This document shows positions 9,513 to 17,450 of a stretch of DNA of 64,000 bases, one piece after another. Numbering within the stretch: position 1 is the stretch's first letter; the number at the start of each line of letters is the position of its first letter. Under the pieces are notes generated by a model. That model saw only the letters and a program-made list of their open reading frames with translations, was not told the origin of the DNA and made no database searches. Origin of the DNA: Thalassotalea ponticola (GTDB lineage Bacteria > Pseudomonadota > Gammaproteobacteria > Enterobacterales > Alteromonadaceae); NCBI RefSeq assembly GCF_041379045.1, contig NZ_CP166871.1, forward strand, positions 744,001-808,000, written 5' to 3'. The position numbers were made by a program, and so were the translations under genes.

Positions 9513-9925
9513 TAATCAATCCTTTTGACTGCGTTTATTGAGCACGTTTACCGCGTTATTGCGCATTCCGCTGGAGGTTAACAGCGCCGTCTTGCAAAAA
9601 TTCGCACTAAATCGCTGCATAAAAATTCAGAAAAGGTCAATAGCCCCTCGATAGAGCTAGATGCGGGGAAATAGGCGGCGGGCAATAGCCGTTGGTATGT
9701 CGATAATAACGTCAATATAAGCAGTGCCTAGCAGAGTGCAAAACGCAGCCTAAAACCTCTTTATAGCCGCGCCGGATGAATTAAAGTTATTGTTTTACAT
9801 AAAATAAATTTTATTTTTTTTGCGCTTAAATAATAAACAGTAAGTGCATTTTTTTTATTTTATGCCATACTCATTTCTGAGTAGATAACTCATTTAAACA
9901 ACAGTATCAAATTGGAGTCGACAGG
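9513..9925. other. Gene-free interval upstream of lpp-like gene
   Basis: No convincing open frame on either strand. From about 9780 the sequence becomes very A+T-rich, with T-runs at 9816-9822 and 9851-9858, consistent with a strong promoter region for the lipoprotein gene. I could not fix -35/-10 boxes with confidence. Confidence 0.4.
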
Positions 9926-10210
9926 ATGAAAAAGTTAATTACGCTTTCAGGTGCGGTGTTAACCCTAGCTTTAACTGGGTGCGCTTCATCTGATGATATG
10001 GAAGATGTAGGCCCTACAGTGAATGACAAACTTGATAGCTTAATGGCTCAAGTTGATTCACTGTCAGCAGAACACGCAAGCTTGCGAGCTGATCAAGCTA
10101 AAACTATGGCTGTCGCAGAAGACGCGAAAGACATGGCAGAAGTTGCGGCAGAAGAAGCCGCAAAAGCCAATGATCGTATTGACAACGTCGTAAGTTCATA
10201 CAAAAAGTAA
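9926..10210 (+). CDS. lpp: Lpp/OprI-type major outer-membrane lipoprotein
   Basis: A 94-residue lipoprotein: signal peptide with lipobox LTGC (Cys at about residue 19), an acidic linker, then a helical alanine-rich heptad region (about 30-85: 'LDSLMAQVDSLSAEHASLRADQ', 'AEVAAEEAAKANDRID') typical of the Lpp alanine-zipper trimer. It ends SSYKK, resembling the KYRK end of E. coli Lpp, whose last Lys is linked to peptidoglycan by L,D-transpeptidases. A L,D-transpeptidase gene lies immediately downstream on the opposite strand. It has an A+T-rich promoter region, a GGAG ribosome-binding site (AATTGGAGTCGACAGG) and its own strong terminator, all consistent with high expression. Family member identity (Lpp versus OprI) is uncertain. 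Confidence 0.85.
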   Translation: MKKLITLSGAVLTLALTGCASSDDMEDVGPTVNDKLDSLMAQVDSLSAEHASLRADQAKTMAVAEDAKDMAEVAAEEAAKANDRIDNVVSSYKK

Positions 10211-10225
10211 ACACGTACAAGCATT

Positions 10226-10254
10226 TAAAAAGCCGGCTCAAAGCCGGCTTTTTT
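10226..10254 (+). terminator. Intrinsic terminator of the lpp-like gene
   Basis: Hairpin AAAAAGCCGGCT-CAA-AGCCGGCTTTTTT with a T-rich tail, 15 bases after the stop codon. It is a near-ideal rho-independent terminator. Confidence 0.9.
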
Positions 10255-10330
10255 GTTTTTAAAGATAAACGCGTTACTTACCAGGACGTTTTAACAGGGC
10301 GAGCTGTTGGTATCAAATTGCCCTGTTGAG

Positions 10331-11245
10331 TTACATCGGCGCCGGCGAGCGTATCTGCACTGGCACGCCGGTTGGGTTCATGATCAATTGTTCGATTTGC
10401 TGTAAGTGATTCGGGCTGTCGCCGATAAATTTTTTGACGCCATCGGATAACGGTAACAGGCTTGGTACCTCACCGTTGTCATCGGTTAGAGGGGAGTGTA
10501 CCTCAACGATGCGGGTTTGTTGGTCGTGATAGGTCATTTTAATTGGCGAGTCGATAATTTTTACCGGTGTCCCCGGTGGTGAATTTTTAAATAGCCACTC
10601 TATATCTTGCGGATACATGCGAATACACCCGGCACTTGCGCGCATTCCAATACCAAATCGCTGATTGGTTCCGTGAATGAGATAGGCGCTGGTGCCAATG
10701 CGCATGGCGTAATCGCCCAATGGATTGTTTGGTCCTGCTGGGATCATACGCGGCATTTCCACACCGTGCTTGGCGAGGTATTCTTTGCGGTGATCTGCCG
10801 TAGGAAACCAATTGGGATTGGTGCGCTTTTCGGTAATCTTATCAATAAGAGTCGGTGTCATATGGCCTATTTTGCCAATGCCGACGGGAAATACATGCAC
10901 TTTTTGCTTCTGTTGATCAAAGAAATACAGACGCAACTCCGACAGATTAATAACAATGCCCTCGTTGTTGCCATACGGCAAAATCATTTGTGTGGGAATA
11001 ACAAGCTCACTGCCCGGTTCCGGGCGCATGGGGTCAACACCGGGGTTGGCTTCCATCAGTGCTAGGAAACCAACGTGAAATTGTTCGGCAATTTTTTGAA
11101 AGTAGTCACCTTGTTGCACGGTGTAATGGGTGATCTCACCGACCAAGCGACTTTTGCCTTCAGGTAGGTCAAATTCAAGAGCCTCACTTGTTAAGTTAAT
11201 GAATAACAAGCAAAAACCGATTAAAGAATACGATATTTTATTCAT
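10331..11245 (-). CDS. L,D-transpeptidase, ErfK/YbiS/YcfS/YnhG type, with LysM domain
   Basis: 304 residues: N-terminal signal peptide (about 1-22), a LysM peptidoglycan-binding domain (about 39-86, 'HYTVQQGDYFQKIAEQF'), then a YkuD catalytic domain (about 95-235). The active-site His191 lies in 'LIHGTNQ' and the catalytic Cys207 in 'SAGCIRM'. A C-terminal extension of about 70 residues is typical of the YbiS/ErfK group. These periplasmic enzymes make 3-3 cross-links or attach Lpp to meso-DAP of peptidoglycan. The gene is convergent with the Lpp-type gene 120 bases away, so it is probably the Lpp ligase. It starts at ATG 11245. Which E. coli paralogue it matches cannot be decided by eye. Confidence 0.92.
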   Translation of the reverse strand: MNKISYSLIGFCLLFINLTSEALEFDLPEGKSRLVGEITHYTVQQGDYFQKIAEQFHVGFLALMEANPGVDPMRPEPGSELVIPTQMILPYGNNEGIVINLSELRLYFFDQQKQKVHVFPVGIGKIGHMTPTLIDKITEKRTNPNWFPTADHRKEYLAKHGVEMPRMIPAGPNNPLGDYAMRIGTSAYLIHGTNQRFGIGMRASAGCIRMYPQDIEWLFKNSPPGTPVKIIDSPIKMTYHDQQTRIVEVHSPLTDDNGEVPSLLPLSDGVKKFIGDSPNHLQQIEQLIMNPTGVPVQIRSPAPM

Positions 11246-11425
11246 TTGTATGCTAACTTAAAGCTAAATGCGATAGACGAAAATAATTGGTTAGAGGTAT
11301 GGTTAGTTTACTCTGGTCATTGCGTTATTACCAGTTATCGCAGCGATATTATGCTCAGCACCCCTTTGGTTTGTGCGATTGCAGACATAAGAGGGGAAGG
11401 CGAAATAACAATAAAAGGATGACAC

Positions 11426-12193
11426 GTGGACAAATTAGTCGAGCGCAATTTGCAAAATTTGGTGAGTGAGCAGGAATGGCAAACTCGCGTTGATTTAGCC
11501 GCCTGCTATCGCTTGGTGGCACATATGGGATGGGACGATTTAATTTATACCCACATTTCGGCGCGCATTGGTGACAGTAAACAATTTCTCATCAATCCAT
11601 TTGGCGTCGCTTTCGATGAGGTGACCGCCTCTAATTTGGTGAAAATTGATATACAAGGCAACATACTTGACGGCTCTGAATTAGCGATTAACCCTGCTGG
11701 CTTCACCATTCACAGTGCGATTCACGAAGTGCGTCACGACGCGACATGCGTTATTCACTTGCATACTCCTGCGACAATTTGCGTCGCCTCACAGCAACAG
11801 GGCTTGTTGCCACTTAGCCAATACGCGATGTTTTCTCTTGCTAGCCTCAGTTACCATGACTACGAGGGCTTGGCGGTAAATCTCGACGAGCGAAAGCGCT
11901 TGCAAGATGACTTGGCCAATACAAACCATATGTTATTGCCAAATCACGGTGCACTGACCCTTGGACCAACGATTGGCGATGCGTTTATGCGCTTTTACGA
12001 TTTACAACGCGCATGTGAAATTCAATTGGCCATGCAGGCCAGCGGACAGCCTATTGTACCGGTAAAGCAACACATAATAGACAGTGTTTACAAACAAGCC
12101 AATATTGTTCACAGTGGTCAAACAGGTGGGCAAAAAGCTTGGCCAGCAATGCTGCGCAAAGCCAAACGGTTGTTCCCAGATTTTGCACGGTAA
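11426..12193 (+). CDS. Class II aldolase/adducin family protein
   Basis: 255 residues of the class II aldolase/adducin fold, a zinc-dependent enzyme family cleaving or epimerising sugar phosphates and keto sugar acids. It contains 'MGWDDLIYTHISAR' (about 32-46), the metal-binding His pair in 'VIHLHTPAT' (about 111-119), and a third His in 'LLPNHGALTLG' (about 170-180). It starts at GTG 11426, preceded by AAAAGGATGACAC. The next gene, an enolase-superfamily dehydratase, starts 32 bases after its stop, so the two form an operon. With the neighbouring lactonase-like and SDR genes, a role in cleaving a 2-keto-3-deoxy sugar acid is plausible, but the adducin-like group contains many proteins of unknown substrate. 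Confidence 0.85.
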   Translation: MDKLVERNLQNLVSEQEWQTRVDLAACYRLVAHMGWDDLIYTHISARIGDSKQFLINPFGVAFDEVTASNLVKIDIQGNILDGSELAINPAGFTIHSAIHEVRHDATCVIHLHTPATICVASQQQGLLPLSQYAMFSLASLSYHDYEGLAVNLDERKRLQDDLANTNHMLLPNHGALTLGPTIGDAFMRFYDLQRACEIQLAMQASGQPIVPVKQHIIDSVYKQANIVHSGQTGGQKAWPAMLRKAKRLFPDFAR

Positions 12194-12225
12194 TTTATCT
12201 CTCTATCAACATTGGACCGCATGCT

Positions 12226-13404
12226 ATGAAAGTAAATCGCGTTGAAATATTTGATATACACTGCCCGAAACGAGACGTATGGAACCCAGTTTTCGTCCGT
12301 ATTCACACCGATGAAGGGATTAGCGGTGTCGGTGAAGCAGGACTGGCTTATGACCTTGGCCACAGCGCTGCGGCAAACATGATAAAAGAAATCGCAGAGG
12401 CAATGTTAATCGGCCATGATCCGTTTAATACCGAGTTACTGTGGCAGCGAATGTTGCGCGAGAGTTTTTGGGGGCTTGGTGGCGGACCGGTGATCTATGC
12501 GGCGATGAGTGCGATTGATACCGCGTTGTGGGATATTAAAGCCAAAGCCTTAAACGTGCCTGTCTACCAATTGCTCGGGGGCAAAGTAAACTCGCAATTG
12601 CGCACTTATGCCTCTCAGTTACAGTTTGACTGGGACCAGCAAGTTAATCGCTTGTTTGACCCTGAAGATTACGGTAAAGCTGCAGAAAAAGCGATACAGC
12701 AAGGCTATGATGCGGTAAAAGTTGATCCGATCATGTACGACGCCAAGGGCAATTGTTTTTTTGAGCGCACTAAACTGTTTAGTCAACCTGATATGCGCTT
12801 GTTTCGCGCCCGCTTACAAGCGATACGCGATGCGGTAGGTGACGATGTTGATATCATTTTTGAGTGCCATTCACTGCCGTCGGTGTCAACCGCCATTCAG
12901 CTTGGCGAATTAGTCGAGGAGTTTCGCTGCTTGTACTTTGAGGAGCCAGTGCATTATCTCAGCGCCGACTTACACCAAAAGGTCGCGGATAAAGTCAATG
13001 TTCCCATTGCTGGTGGCGAACGACTTTACAATCGCTGGGGTATAAAACCTTACATGCAAGACTTATCCATTGATGTACTGCAACCCGATGTTGGTCTTTG
13101 TGGTGGCTTTACTGAAACCAAAAAAGTGTGTGACTATGCGGATGCATTCGATGTTAAGATTCAATTGCACGTCTGTGGTGGCCCCGTCGCAACAGCAGCC
13201 TCTTTGCAGTTAGAAACCGCACTGTCTAATTTTTTAATTCACGAGCACCACACGTATGCGATCAAAGAGTGGAATCGCGAGTTGTGCGTACAGGACTTAC
13301 AACCAGTGAATGGTTTTTTTCAGGTGAGCGACGCTCCCGGCCTCGGCATTGAACTGAATGATGAGATCGTTTACCGATCACCGCATTTGGTGGTCGGTAA
13401 ATAG
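12226..13404 (+). CDS. Enolase-superfamily (mandelate racemase/muconate lactonizing type) sugar-acid dehydratase
   Basis: 392 residues: capping domain (about 1-115) and TIM barrel (about 125-370). The metal-ligand pattern is visible: E213 in 'IIFECHS' (E-x-H, as in the GalD/ManD-like branch), E239 in 'YFEEPV' and E265 in 'AGGERL'. H315 in 'QLHVCGGP' is the likely general base, with K165 in 'AVKVDP'. Such enzymes dehydrate aldonic acids (gluconate, galactonate, fuconate, rhamnonate) to 2-keto-3-deoxy acids in the cytoplasm. ATG 12226 is chosen because an ATG five bases earlier stops at once. It follows the class II aldolase in one operon. Substrate is inferred only from the neighbouring lactonase and SDR. 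Confidence 0.88.
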   Translation: MKVNRVEIFDIHCPKRDVWNPVFVRIHTDEGISGVGEAGLAYDLGHSAAANMIKEIAEAMLIGHDPFNTELLWQRMLRESFWGLGGGPVIYAAMSAIDTALWDIKAKALNVPVYQLLGGKVNSQLRTYASQLQFDWDQQVNRLFDPEDYGKAAEKAIQQGYDAVKVDPIMYDAKGNCFFERTKLFSQPDMRLFRARLQAIRDAVGDDVDIIFECHSLPSVSTAIQLGELVEEFRCLYFEEPVHYLSADLHQKVADKVNVPIAGGERLYNRWGIKPYMQDLSIDVLQPDVGLCGGFTETKKVCDYADAFDVKIQLHVCGGPVATAASLQLETALSNFLIHEHHTYAIKEWNRELCVQDLQPVNGFFQVSDAPGLGIELNDEIVYRSPHLVVGK

Positions 13405-13531
13405 CGATTAGTAAACCGCGTTTAACCTAGGGTGACCCGTTGCTGTTTGCGCCGTTAAGGTAAAGCGCCTATTTCTTGCGTAGCGATTATCGCGCAATGA
13501 ACTATCGAGCGAGTGGCCTGGTGTTATTGAG

Positions 13532-14377
13532 CTACAAGCCGTAGATGCGTTTGGAGTTATCGTGACAAATTTTTTGCAAGGTTGTACTGTTAACTGGCAG
13601 TTGCAAGTAGCGTTGCCACAGCGTCTGGTAATCCACCGACAACAACGACAGCGGAAAATTACTGGCCATCATCAGCTGTTGCTCAGTAAAAATACCCAAC
13701 AAGGCGGTCACCATATCAGCCATCTCGGTCTCGCACCAATGCCGGTCGGTCATTTCCCAGCCAGAGCATTTGATTGCTACTTGGCCCGTATGGGCAAGTC
13801 GACAGAGGTGGCGATGCAATGGCTGCGATAAGGGCAAACCCGCAAAACCACAGTGGTTGATAACCACGAACAGCGCGGGATTATCAGCCAGGATAGTTAA
13901 TAAATGGTCTAGAGTTGTTGGCTCAGTTAAATCTGCTTGGCACTCAAATAGCAATGCGTGCTCGGCTAATATGCGAAGGTTTTGCTGCGTTTGTGCTAGC
14001 GCTAAAATAGATGAGGCTTGGTGGTCGAGGATATGGCGGATACCAACAACGCTTTGGTACTGGGTTAAGCGGTGTAACCGCTGGCCAAAATCGAAGGCGG
14101 TTATATCGGCAAAGGCGATGGTTTTGAGCGGTGTTTGGACGCTTTGTTCAAGCCATGCTATTTCGCGCTCTGGACGACTATTGTCAAAGCCTGCTTCAAT
14201 GTGCACTATCGCGCCTAATTGCACACCGTTTGGCAGTTTTAAATCTGTATCGCTGTAATTGTGACAAATGCGCTGTTTATCCGGCCAATAAGGCGGTTTA
14301 GTGCTGTCGAGCCAGTGATAATCTCCTTGCTCGAGATTAAATAAGTGCACATGTGGGTCAATAATCTTACTGAGCAC
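13532..14377 (-). CDS. Amidohydrolase (COG3618), L-fuconolactonase/rhamnonolactonase-like
   Basis: About 281 residues of the COG3618 TIM-barrel metal hydrolases. 'IIDPHVHLFN' carries the metal-binding HxH near the N terminus; 'GIRHILDHQ' (about 125) and 'VVINHCGF' with its His (about 184) follow, and 'ASNFPLSLL' near residue 240 is where most family members have SDxP. This family includes lactonases that open fucono- and rhamnono-lactones, and 2-pyrone-dicarboxylate lactonase. I choose GTG 14377: GAGG lies 7 bases upstream and it gives the usual short N terminus. A longer reading from 14416 would overlap the SDR gene. The start is 13 bases after the SDR stop, so the pair is an operon, convergent with the aldolase-dehydratase pair. 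The metal Asp position reads N in 'ASNFP', a possible deviation. Confidence 0.82.
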   Translation of the reverse strand: MLSKIIDPHVHLFNLEQGDYHWLDSTKPPYWPDKQRICHNYSDTDLKLPNGVQLGAIVHIEAGFDNSRPEREIAWLEQSVQTPLKTIAFADITAFDFGQRLHRLTQYQSVVGIRHILDHQASSILALAQTQQNLRILAEHALLFECQADLTEPTTLDHLLTILADNPALFVVINHCGFAGLPLSQPLHRHLCRLAHTGQVAIKCSGWEMTDRHWCETEMADMVTALLGIFTEQQLMMASNFPLSLLSVDYQTLWQRYLQLPVNSTTLQKICHDNSKRIYGL

Positions 14378-14390
14378 GTCAATACCTCGG

Positions 14391-15134
14391 CTATTTGGCT
14401 GTGTAGCCACCATCAATAACCTGCAGTGAGCCAGTAATAAAACAGGCCTTGTCGGATGCTAAAAACAACGCATACTGCGCGACTTCCTCAGGTTGTCCGA
14501 GTCGATTTAGCGGTTGCAGTGACGCTTCTTCAAGGTGCACTCGCTGCTTGTTTTCACCGCTTTTTTGGCAGTAGTTATCGATGGCTTGGTGATACAGCGG
14601 CGTTTCAATCGTGCCTGGGCAAATGGCGTTGGCTCGAATGTTGAACGAAGCGTAATCTAAAGCGGTGGTTTTGGCCATTGAAGCGAGCGCATGTTTTGAC
14701 AAATTGTAAGCAAACGAGCCGGTTTTACCGATCAGTGCCTGATCGGAAGCGATGTACAAAACAACGCCGTTGCGTTGTTGTTTCATCATCGGTAATACCG
14801 CTTGTGTCGCGCTAATGGCTCCTTTGACGTTTAACGAAAAAACTCGCTCGAAAGCATCCATAGAGGTATTTTCAATGGTTGCCGAATAATGCATGCCGGC
14901 ATTGGAAATAAGCACATCAATGCGTTTACACTGAGTGATAATATCTGTGATGGCTTGCTTGACCTTTACTTGGTCGCGCATATCGCACTCGATGTAATGA
15001 CCAACGGCAGATGGTTGAATATCTAAATTGTACACCTGGTAATTTGCATCGACAAACGCTTGGCAAATCGCCAAACCGATACCAGAAGAGCCTCCGGTGA
15101 CAATACATACATTTTGTTGGGGGGATTGATTCAT
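14391..15134 (-). CDS. SDR family oxidoreductase (sugar or sugar-acid dehydrogenase)
   Basis: 247 residues, classical short-chain dehydrogenase. It has the cofactor motif TGGSSGIG (about 13-20), an Asp after strand 2 in 'NLDIQP' favouring NAD(H), and 'SNAG' (about 85). The catalytic Ser, Tyr and Lys lie in 'YIASDQ' and 'YNLSK' (about 128-150). 'ICPGTIETPL' and a C-terminal 'GGYTAK' follow. Next to a COG3618 lactonase it probably oxidises an aldose (for example L-fucose) to its lactone, or 2-keto-3-deoxy-fuconate to the diketo acid; both kinds of SDR occur in oxidative fucose/rhamnose clusters. It is the first gene of the minus-strand pair and starts at ATG 15134. Confidence 0.88.
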   Translation of the reverse strand: MNQSPQQNVCIVTGGSSGIGLAICQAFVDANYQVYNLDIQPSAVGHYIECDMRDQVKVKQAITDIITQCKRIDVLISNAGMHYSATIENTSMDAFERVFSLNVKGAISATQAVLPMMKQQRNGVVLYIASDQALIGKTGSFAYNLSKHALASMAKTTALDYASFNIRANAICPGTIETPLYHQAIDNYCQKSGENKQRVHLEEASLQPLNRLGQPEEVAQYALFLASDKACFITGSLQVIDGGYTAK

Positions 15135-15225
15135 AACATGCTCTATGGGTAATAGTTGTTTTTAATTCGACGTATGACGTCGCGATTGTGACTCGTTGTC
15201 ATTGCGTCGACGTCACCGCCATTGA

Positions 15226-15996
15226 TTAATGTTGGCCATGAGTGACAAATTGTTGCTCTCCAACAACGGCACCTTGTCGATTATAGGTACGCTCGTAAAA
15301 GCGCACCTTTGAGTATTTATCGCGCAGCAAAACACAGCTGGATCGCGTTCCATAGTCGTCAGAGGTGATAAAAATACTCGACAACATTTTTTCTAATTGC
15401 AAGCCAACTCCTGTATTGGGGAGTAAATGCTCAGGCGCTTGTTGTTTATTGGTTAAAAGCGTGAATAGCTGCTCACTATCCGGGACCATAGCGCGTTGTT
15501 TTGCCGCATTAATTAACGCTTCTAACGCCTGCTCACCATGTGCCATTTTGGGCCAAACGTCATCCATCTTACCATTGCAAATGGCGTGAAACCCGGGTTC
15601 TAAGCGACTAAACTGTGCGCTCTGGCTGTGAAAATACCACAGTGTATCTTGTTCGCTGAAAACTAAATTAAACGGATTGTAGTTCATATAGTTTGCATTA
15701 AGCGATGCGCGATTAAGGCGATTGGTTAAGGCGTTTACCACTAAATTACCGCGGCTTAGCGCCTCATCGCGGTGAGCGCTAGTGTCACGGATGTTGGTTA
15801 ATGCGGCAAATTGACCGCGTTGATTAACCCCAAGCCAAGTGCCGCCTTGCTGCAAATCCTTGCCGGCAATGATTGACTCATCGCTCAGCCACACATGGGC
15901 TTGTTGGCTCGGCCGACGATGAAATTCATCGCGATTAGCCGCGACAATTAACGGGTAATCTGGGTGTTGTTGTATCGCAATAAATAAAATGCACAT
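15226..15996 (-). CDS. NRDE (TANGO2) family protein
   Basis: About 256 residues. It begins MCILFIA, placing a Cys at position 2 as in the family's proposed N-terminal nucleophile. The defining 'VAANRDEFHRRP' (NRDE) follows at about residues 18-29, then 'GGTWLGVN' and 'ALTNIRD'. Eukaryotic TANGO2/HRG-9 relatives are linked to haem or lipid trafficking; the bacterial role is unknown. ATG 15996 is preferred to the preceding in-frame GTG because it exposes the conserved Cys. It lies 5 bases after the ThrE gene and is co-transcribed with it. Confidence 0.9.
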   Translation of the reverse strand: MCILFIAIQQHPDYPLIVAANRDEFHRRPSQQAHVWLSDESIIAGKDLQQGGTWLGVNQRGQFAALTNIRDTSAHRDEALSRGNLVVNALTNRLNRASLNANYMNYNPFNLVFSEQDTLWYFHSQSAQFSRLEPGFHAICNGKMDDVWPKMAHGEQALEALINAAKQRAMVPDSEQLFTLLTNKQQAPEHLLPNTGVGLQLEKMLSSIFITSDDYGTRSSCVLLRDKYSKVRFYERTYNRQGAVVGEQQFVTHGQH

Positions 15997-16001
15997 CACT
16001 G

Positions 16002-17246
16002 TTACAACGCGTCTTTTGGCCGCAGAGCCACATTGGCAAATATCAGTCCCGCCACTAATGACATAAAGATTAAAAACGTTTGTGAGCCAATGTGGTCGGC
16101 GCGAATAATTTCACTACCGGTGATCATCGTGTTTAAACCGATGTAGACTTTTGAACCCGGTACCAACACAACTAGGCCGTGCAACAGTACAACCGCCGCA
16201 GGCTCTTTGCCGATACGAGCAAACATACTCGAATATATACCAATGGCGAAGGCTCCAACAAAGGCACTTAATGAAGCGCCTAAGTATAAGTCTGCCCAAG
16301 CGCTTGAACCGAAGGCGATAAAACCACACAAAATGCCCCAAAATGCGTGTCGAGGTCTGGTTTTAAAGGTAATCACCAAGGATGACGACAAAATAAGTAC
16401 CGCAAGCCACGCCGTCCAAGCAGGGACGTGGTCGACTTCAACCATTTCAACCGCTCCCCACATTAAATTACCTATGGTTAACCCTAAGATTGCACCAAAG
16501 TACAGCTTAAACAGTACCATGATAGCATCCATAATTTTTGCAGTTCCCGAAATTAGATGTCGTTCGGCAAGCTCGCTCAGTCCCGTGGTCAACGATAAGC
16601 CAGGAATAAAAGGGATGATACTCGAGAGAATGACCAATGGAGCATTAACCGTTGGATCAATTAAGGTTATGGCACTGGCTAACAGCGCGGTGACAATACT
16701 AGATAATGGCTCAAGGGCATTGGCTATCCCCTTTGAACGCTCAGACCAGAGTACCAGCAAGAATACGACAAAACCCAGTAGAGTCGACCAAAAGATATCA
16801 TTCCACGATGTGCCGAGCAGCATGGCAAAAGCACCACTGGATGCACCAAAGCCCAGAAAAGTGAGAAAGGCCGGGTAGGGCGGTGGCATCTTTTCAATTT
16901 CTTGTAGGCGTTGAATTGCTTCATTAAGGGTGCGCTGTCCCGATGATAATTCTTCAACCAACTGGTTGGTGTGAGACAGCGAAGCCAAATCGATACCGCC
17001 AGGATCGACTCTGACAATGAAGTTGTATTCTTGTTGATCTTCAATATTGTACAGTACAAAAGTTAACGATGTCGGAGTGAGTACAAAAGACGCAGGCACA
17101 TCAAGCAGTTTGGACACACTTTTTAAGTGGTTCTCTAAGCGATAGGTAGTGGCACCGTAACGATGCAACATTTTACCTAAGGCAATAATAAAGTGACGCT
17201 TTTGTGTAAACGAGTCCGGTTTCAATGCAACTGTCCTATCTTCCAT
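16002..17246 (-). CDS. Threonine/serine exporter family protein (ThrE, fused YjjP-YjjB type)
   Basis: About 414 residues. The N-terminal soluble part (about 1-125) has the YjjP/DUF1212 signatures 'ALGKMLHRYGATTYRLE' and 'TPTSLTFV'. It is followed by about ten transmembrane segments, with 'LGFGASSGAFAMLLG' and 'LSSIIPFIPGLSLTTGLSELAERHLISG' in the middle. The C-terminal YjjB/DUF3815-like part has 'VLVPGSKVYIGLN'. Single-chain ThrE proteins export threonine and serine across the inner membrane; E. coli splits the function between YjjP and YjjB. The start is ATG 17246 rather than the upstream TTG. It forms a transcript with the NRDE gene. Confidence 0.88.
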   Translation of the reverse strand: MEDRTVALKPDSFTQKRHFIIALGKMLHRYGATTYRLENHLKSVSKLLDVPASFVLTPTSLTFVLYNIEDQQEYNFIVRVDPGGIDLASLSHTNQLVEELSSGQRTLNEAIQRLQEIEKMPPPYPAFLTFLGFGASSGAFAMLLGTSWNDIFWSTLLGFVVFLLVLWSERSKGIANALEPLSSIVTALLASAITLIDPTVNAPLVILSSIIPFIPGLSLTTGLSELAERHLISGTAKIMDAIMVLFKLYFGAILGLTIGNLMWGAVEMVEVDHVPAWTAWLAVLILSSSLVITFKTRPRHAFWGILCGFIAFGSSAWADLYLGASLSAFVGAFAIGIYSSMFARIGKEPAAVVLLHGLVVLVPGSKVYIGLNTMITGSEIIRADHIGSQTFLIFMSLVAGLIFANVALRPKDAL

Positions 17247-17414
17247 AATCAATACTTGTTGACCGTTAATTTTACATCTAATTGCTTTATATGGTTAGTT
17301 TTTATTGCGTGATGACGCATTATTCCTCGCTTGTTTTTACTGTGTATTATGACACCGGATAACTGAGTTTGGCAGCGTTATCGCGATAACACAAAACCTA
17401 CCCCAGATAAAAAA

Positions 17415-17439
17415 TAAAGGCCCATATAATGAGCCTTTA
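17415..17439 (-). terminator. Terminator of the DUF885 lipoprotein gene
   Basis: Hairpin with 11-base arms (17415-17425 and 17429-17439, one mismatch). In the minus-strand sense it is followed by a run of T (TTTATTTTTTATC). It lies 12 bases past the stop codon of the DUF885 gene. Confidence 0.7.
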
Positions 17440-17450
17440 ATCGATTATTG

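Noticed and set aside
13770..14258. Long plus-strand frame opposite the amidohydrolase gene
   Set aside because: Trp- and Arg-rich shadow of a gene with clear metal-binding motifs on the other strand; no ribosome-binding site or family likeness.
16207..16878. 223-codon plus-strand frame opposite the ThrE gene
   Set aside because: The minus strand has the conserved ThrE helices; this frame is a compositional shadow without recognisable motifs.
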